This document shows positions 61,228-64,000 of a stretch of 64,000 nt of DNA, piece by piece. The stretch spans positions 1 through 64,000 of the forward strand of contig DAOTUI010000042.1 in NCBI GenBank assembly GCA_034437035.1, written 5' to 3'. Position 1 is the first letter of the stretch; the number at the start of each line of letters is the position of its first letter. This DNA comes from CAKZQX01 sp034437035 (lineage in GTDB: Bacteria; Chloroflexota; Chloroflexia; Chloroflexales; Chloroflexaceae). The position numbers and the translations under genes are program-made. The notes below the pieces were generated by a model. The model did not search any database and was not told where the DNA came from. It worked only from the letters and a program-made list of their open reading frames with translations.

Positions 61228-63458
61228 TTTTCCGCATGCCCTACGCGCTGCTGCTGGTGCTGCTGCCGGCGCTGGCGCTCCGGCTGGCGCTCTGGTCGCA
61301 GCCGCTGCACCAGCCTGCCAATGACGAGGTTGAGTATATCACCGTGGCCTACGATCTGCTGGCCGGGCGGGGCTGGGAGTTCTACACGAGCTACCACTGG
61401 CTGCGCGCGCCGCTCTATCCGCTCTGGCTGGCGGGGTCACTCTGGCTGGCGCGGGGCAACCTCTACCTGGCCGCGCTGCCCAATCTGCTGCTGAGTGTTG
61501 TTAATGTCTATCTGATCTATCGGTTGACGCGGGAGTTGATCCTGGCGTTTCAACCGCCCACACCAACGGCGCAACGCACAGTGCATACTGCTGCCCTGCT
61601 AGCGGCCCTCGGCGCAGCGCTGCTGTTTACCTTCAACACCTTTGCCGGCCTCTACATGAGCGAGACGCTGTTCACGTTTTGCTTTACCGCCACGCTGGTT
61701 GCCCTGATACGCTGGAAGCGACAGAGCGCAGAGCGCAGAGCGCAGAGCGCAGAGCGCAGAGCGCAGAAGCGGGGGCTGCTGGTGCCGGCGGGCATATTGA
61801 TGGGGATGGCAATTCTGACGCGCTCGCTGCCGCTGCTATTCATGCCGGTGGTACTGCTCTGGATTATGCTGCCGCCGGGCGGAACAACTGACGGGGAGGC
61901 ACAGCCGGTGACGGTGCGACAACGCATCGCCGGGCTGTTTCGCCGCAACACGCTGCTTAACGCGCTGATCTTCGGGGTTGCGGTGGCGCTGCCGATTGCG
62001 CCCTGGACGCTGCGCAACTGCCTGGCCTATGAACAGTGCGTGCTGGTCGAGACCGGGCTCTCCTACAATCTCTGGGCGTTTAACGAGCCACGCGAAGATC
62101 AGGCGACGATCTTCAGGACGCTGGAACAGATTCCCGATCCGACCGTGCGCGCAGCCGAGGCGACCGAACGCGGGCTGGAGCGGCTGCGCGAAGACCCGGC
62201 CATTCTCCTGCGCAAACTCTGGCCGAACTGGGTGCATCTCTGGCGCGTTAAGATTATTCAGGACCGCTTCCTGCTGGCGGACTACTCCTCTGACCCGCCG
62301 CCGCTGGTGTTTCTGGCTAGTCTGCTGCTGGATGATCTGCTCTATGTCGTCATCCTGGTGGCGGGGGTGATTGGGATCAGTCGGGCGCTGGCACAACGGC
62401 AACTGGTGGCGCTGCTCCCGGCACTCTGGATCGCCTATGTGATCGCCATTACCCTGCTGACCCATGGCGAGGCGCGCTACCGCCACTTTGTCTTCCCGGT
62501 TTTGCTGCCGTTTGCCGCGCTTCAGATAACACATTTGAGGACGCAGTTTGCGGGAACGAAGCAACCGCCGGCGTTCATCCCCCGACTGCCGGCACCGCTG
62601 CTGGTCGGACTGCTGCTCTACACCTTTGTGATCAGCTATCCCTGGCAGTGGGCGGTGGAGGGAGCAGCGCGCAGCACGCATCGGCTGGTGGGCAATATCG
62701 CGCTGAGCCGGGGCGACCTGGATGCGGCCGCCGCGGCTTACAAACGGGCACTTGCAGCCGACTCCACCCCGGATGGCTGGATTGCGCTGGGCGATGTGCG
62801 CCGCCGGCAAGGTGATCCGGCCGGCGCGGAAGTAGCTTACCGGCGAGCCTGGCGCAACGAACTGGACCATATCGCCGCCAGCGCGCGCCTGGGCGATCTA
62901 CTGCGCGAACAGGGCCGCGATGCCGCCGCACGGGAGGCTTTTATCGGGCGATATGTCGATGAACAGGATGTTGTCGATTGGAGCTGGACCTATCTCGATC
63001 CGGTGCCGACGGCCCGGATTGAGGTGGGCGAGGGACTGGATTTTGGCTATGTCGGTGGGGTCTACCCGGCGGAGTTTCTGCAAGATGCGCGGGTGCGCTG
63101 GACGACCGGGCATGCCCGGTTTCGCCTGGCGCTACCGGCGGCGACAGCATCAATCGATCAGCCGGTGCTGCTGCAGGTGCGGCTGGCAGCGCCGCGCCCC
63201 GACAACACCCCGGTTAGGGTGCAGATCTGTGTGGCGGATTCCTGCCGGCCGGTGACACTGGATGCCGGCTGGCAGCGCATCACGCTGCGCCTGCCCCCGG
63301 CGAATACGACCCGGCGGGTGGTTGAACTGCACAGCCCGACGTTTACGGCTCCCGATGGCCGCGAACTGGGGGTACTGGTAGACTGGGTTGCGCTGGATCG
63401 GGGAGTACCGGTTTCAAAAGAGACACGGACGCGCACAAGCGCATCCGTGCCCCAATAA
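61209..63458 (+). CDS. GT-C membrane glycosyltransferase with TPR-like and C-terminal beta domains (paralogue 3)
   Basis: 749 aa. The ATG at 61209 follows GGAGGAGGGCGT and overlaps the previous gene. The catalytic loop reads QPANDEVEYITVAYDLLAGR. About 11 membrane helices; a TPR-like region (~495-570, ALSRGDLDAAAAAYKRALAA); and a C-terminal beta domain (GEGLDFGYVGGVY ... PDGRELGVLVDWVALD). Six perfect AGAGCGC heptamers (61723-61764) encode SAERRAQ repeats in a cytoplasmic loop. The last ~10 residues (TRTRTSASVPQ) are encoded by a REP-like palindrome at 63427-63452, so the natural C-terminus is probably altered. Confidence 0.82.
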   Translation: MRRLSVIFRMPYALLLVLLPALALRLALWSQPLHQPANDEVEYITVAYDLLAGRGWEFYTSYHWLRAPLYPLWLAGSLWLARGNLYLAALPNLLLSVVNVYLIYRLTRELILAFQPPTPTAQRTVHTAALLAALGAALLFTFNTFAGLYMSETLFTFCFTATLVALIRWKRQSAERRAQSAERRAQKRGLLVPAGILMGMAILTRSLPLLFMPVVLLWIMLPPGGTTDGEAQPVTVRQRIAGLFRRNTLLNALIFGVAVALPIAPWTLRNCLAYEQCVLVETGLSYNLWAFNEPREDQATIFRTLEQIPDPTVRAAEATERGLERLREDPAILLRKLWPNWVHLWRVKIIQDRFLLADYSSDPPPLVFLASLLLDDLLYVVILVAGVIGISRALAQRQLVALLPALWIAYVIAITLLTHGEARYRHFVFPVLLPFAALQITHLRTQFAGTKQPPAFIPRLPAPLLVGLLLYTFVISYPWQWAVEGAARSTHRLVGNIALSRGDLDAAAAAYKRALAADSTPDGWIALGDVRRRQGDPAGAEVAYRRAWRNELDHIAASARLGDLLREQGRDAAAREAFIGRYVDEQDVVDWSWTYLDPVPTARIEVGEGLDFGYVGGVYPAEFLQDARVRWTTGHARFRLALPAATASIDQPVLLQVRLAAPRPDNTPVRVQICVADSCRPVTLDAGWQRITLRLPPANTTRRVVELHSPTFTAPDGRELGVLVDWVALDRGVPVSKETRTRTSASVPQ
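61723..61764 (+). repeat. In-frame heptamer array in paralogue 3
   Basis: Six perfect tandem AGAGCGC units plus a partial one, giving two copies of the peptide SAERRAQ. The perfection suggests recent expansion. Confidence 0.9.
63427..63452 (+). repeat. REP-like palindrome at the 3' end of paralogue 3
   Basis: GGACGCG-CACAAG-CGCATCC followed by GTGCC. It contributes the C-terminal residues of the protein; the stop (TAA, 63456-63458) lies just beyond it. Confidence 0.75.
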
Positions 63459-63476
63459 TTCCCACACCCATTACGC

Positions 63477-63501
63477 GGACGCGCAGAAGCACGTCCCTCC
63501 A
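63477..63501 (+). repeat. REP-like palindrome between paralogue 3 and the patatin gene
   Basis: GGACGCG-CAGAAG-CACGTCC followed by CTCC. Intergenic copy, 26 bp after the previous one. Confidence 0.75.
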
Positions 63502-63508
63502 CCATTCG

Positions 63509-64000
63509 TTACGCAATCAGATGCGCGTCCAGGTTGCCCAGGAAGCGCTGCGCCTGCTGCGCGCCGTCGGCGATCAGGTCGTCGATAAAGTCGTCCCCTC
63601 GATCCATCTTGGAACTCTCGTCCAGGCTGCGCCGCAGCTCCTCGCTCATAAACAGCCGCCGCAGGACGACGGGCTGCATTCCATTGCCGTTTGACTGCGC
63701 GCCGTCGGTGTGAGTTTTGACCCACTGGTTGCGCGCCTGGATGAACCGGATCTCATGGTTGAGCGAGAGATTCCCCATCATCTCATTATGCCGGTCAGCA
63801 ATGTCTTCGGACGAGTCGGGCACCTCGGCGCGTGTCTGCGGGTTGATCTGAATAATCCAGATCTCGTCGGGTCGATTATCGGGCGAAAACTCCTCGACAA
63901 AGTTTGCCAGGGGCGGGTTCTGCGAGAAGAGCCCGTCCCAGTAGGCACCGCCGTTGGTATACACCGCTTTAAACACACTGGGAATCGCCGCCGAAGCCTG
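63509..64000 (-). CDS. Patatin-like phospholipase, C-terminal part (runs off the window)
   Basis: About 163 residues are visible; the start lies beyond base 64000. The stretch SAAIPSVFKAVYTNGGAYWD includes the patatin-family DG-type motif region (YWDGLFSQNPPL), where the catalytic Asp follows YW. The nucleophile motif GxSxG would be upstream, outside the window. Family members hydrolyse acyl chains of lipids. The C-terminal part (FMSEELRRSLDESSKMDRGD) is helical and charged. It is convergent with the GT-C genes and separated from them by a REP-like palindrome. Confidence 0.88.
   Translation of the reverse strand, partial: QASAAIPSVFKAVYTNGGAYWDGLFSQNPPLANFVEEFSPDNRPDEIWIIQINPQTRAEVPDSSEDIADRHNEMMGNLSLNHEIRFIQARNQWVKTHTDGAQSNGNGMQPVVLRRLFMSEELRRSLDESSKMDRGDDFIDDLIADGAQQAQRFLGNLDAHLIA

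Overview
The window reads as a chromosomal segment of a filamentous Chloroflexota bacterium, probably class Chloroflexia. This is inferred from gene content and protein style: long GT-C membrane proteins with extracytoplasmic beta domains, a CrtI-type carotenoid desaturase, and 7-bp tandem repeats. No rRNA gene is present to confirm it, and I saw no tRNA, rRNA or CRISPR array.

Layout. (1) 0.4-7.7 kb: a hypothetical gene, miaB, then a compact plus-strand module of a TPR protein, a 110-aa protein, an AAA ATPase and a CpaF-type secretion/pilus ATPase, followed by a small membrane protein. (2) 7.8-10.3 kb: a carotenoid desaturase and a 930-bp stretch with one possible 41-aa peptide and decayed direct repeats. 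(3) 10.3-14.8 kb, minus strand: a tight operon read rsmD-coaD-coiled-coil gene-yceD-rpmF-fabH-fabD. (4) 15.2-20.4 kb: tig, clpP, clpX, an OmpR-type response regulator and upp. (5) 20.5-41.5 kb: an envelope polysaccharide locus. It has a WecA-like initiator, a deoxysugar branch that is partly broken, a Wzc-like co-polymerase, Wzx, Wzy, four glycosyltransferases, a second initiating sugar transferase, an aldo/keto reductase and a split transketolase. (6) 42.2-46.6 kb: a CapD/FlaA1-type dehydratase, an alternative GlmU and purU. (7) 46.8-63.5 kb, visibly GC-richer: metallophosphoesterases (one a remnant), a UDP-sugar dehydrogenase, a GT4 enzyme and five large GT-C membrane proteins. The window ends in a partial patatin-like gene.

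How the genes work together. The 20-63 kb block plausibly makes, flips, polymerises and decorates a surface glycan. GlmU-like and CapD/WecC-like enzymes supply UDP-amino sugars, WecA/WbaP-type enzymes load undecaprenyl phosphate, GT4/GT2 enzymes extend the unit, Wzx/Wzy/Wzc export and polymerise it, and GT-C enzymes add sugars from lipid-linked donors outside. The deoxysugar branch is eroding: the rfbF-like cytidylyltransferase lacks its nucleotide-binding N-terminus and a downstream methyltransferase carries two frame-disrupting lesions.

Three repeat systems overlay this. (a) A dispersed intergenic MITE-like element (111-308, 2501-2717, 32914-33054, 37784-37894, 41677-41892, plus a cut copy at 1-107). 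Its core is a hairpin of two ~22-nt arms and a 3-nt loop; the arm sequence differs between copies but stays self-complementary. This is the most novel signal in the window. (b) Heptanucleotide tandem arrays, several inside coding sequence. (c) A ~25-bp GGACGCG...CGCGTCC palindrome, three copies inside GT-C genes, one at a GT-C gene's 3' end and one just beyond it.
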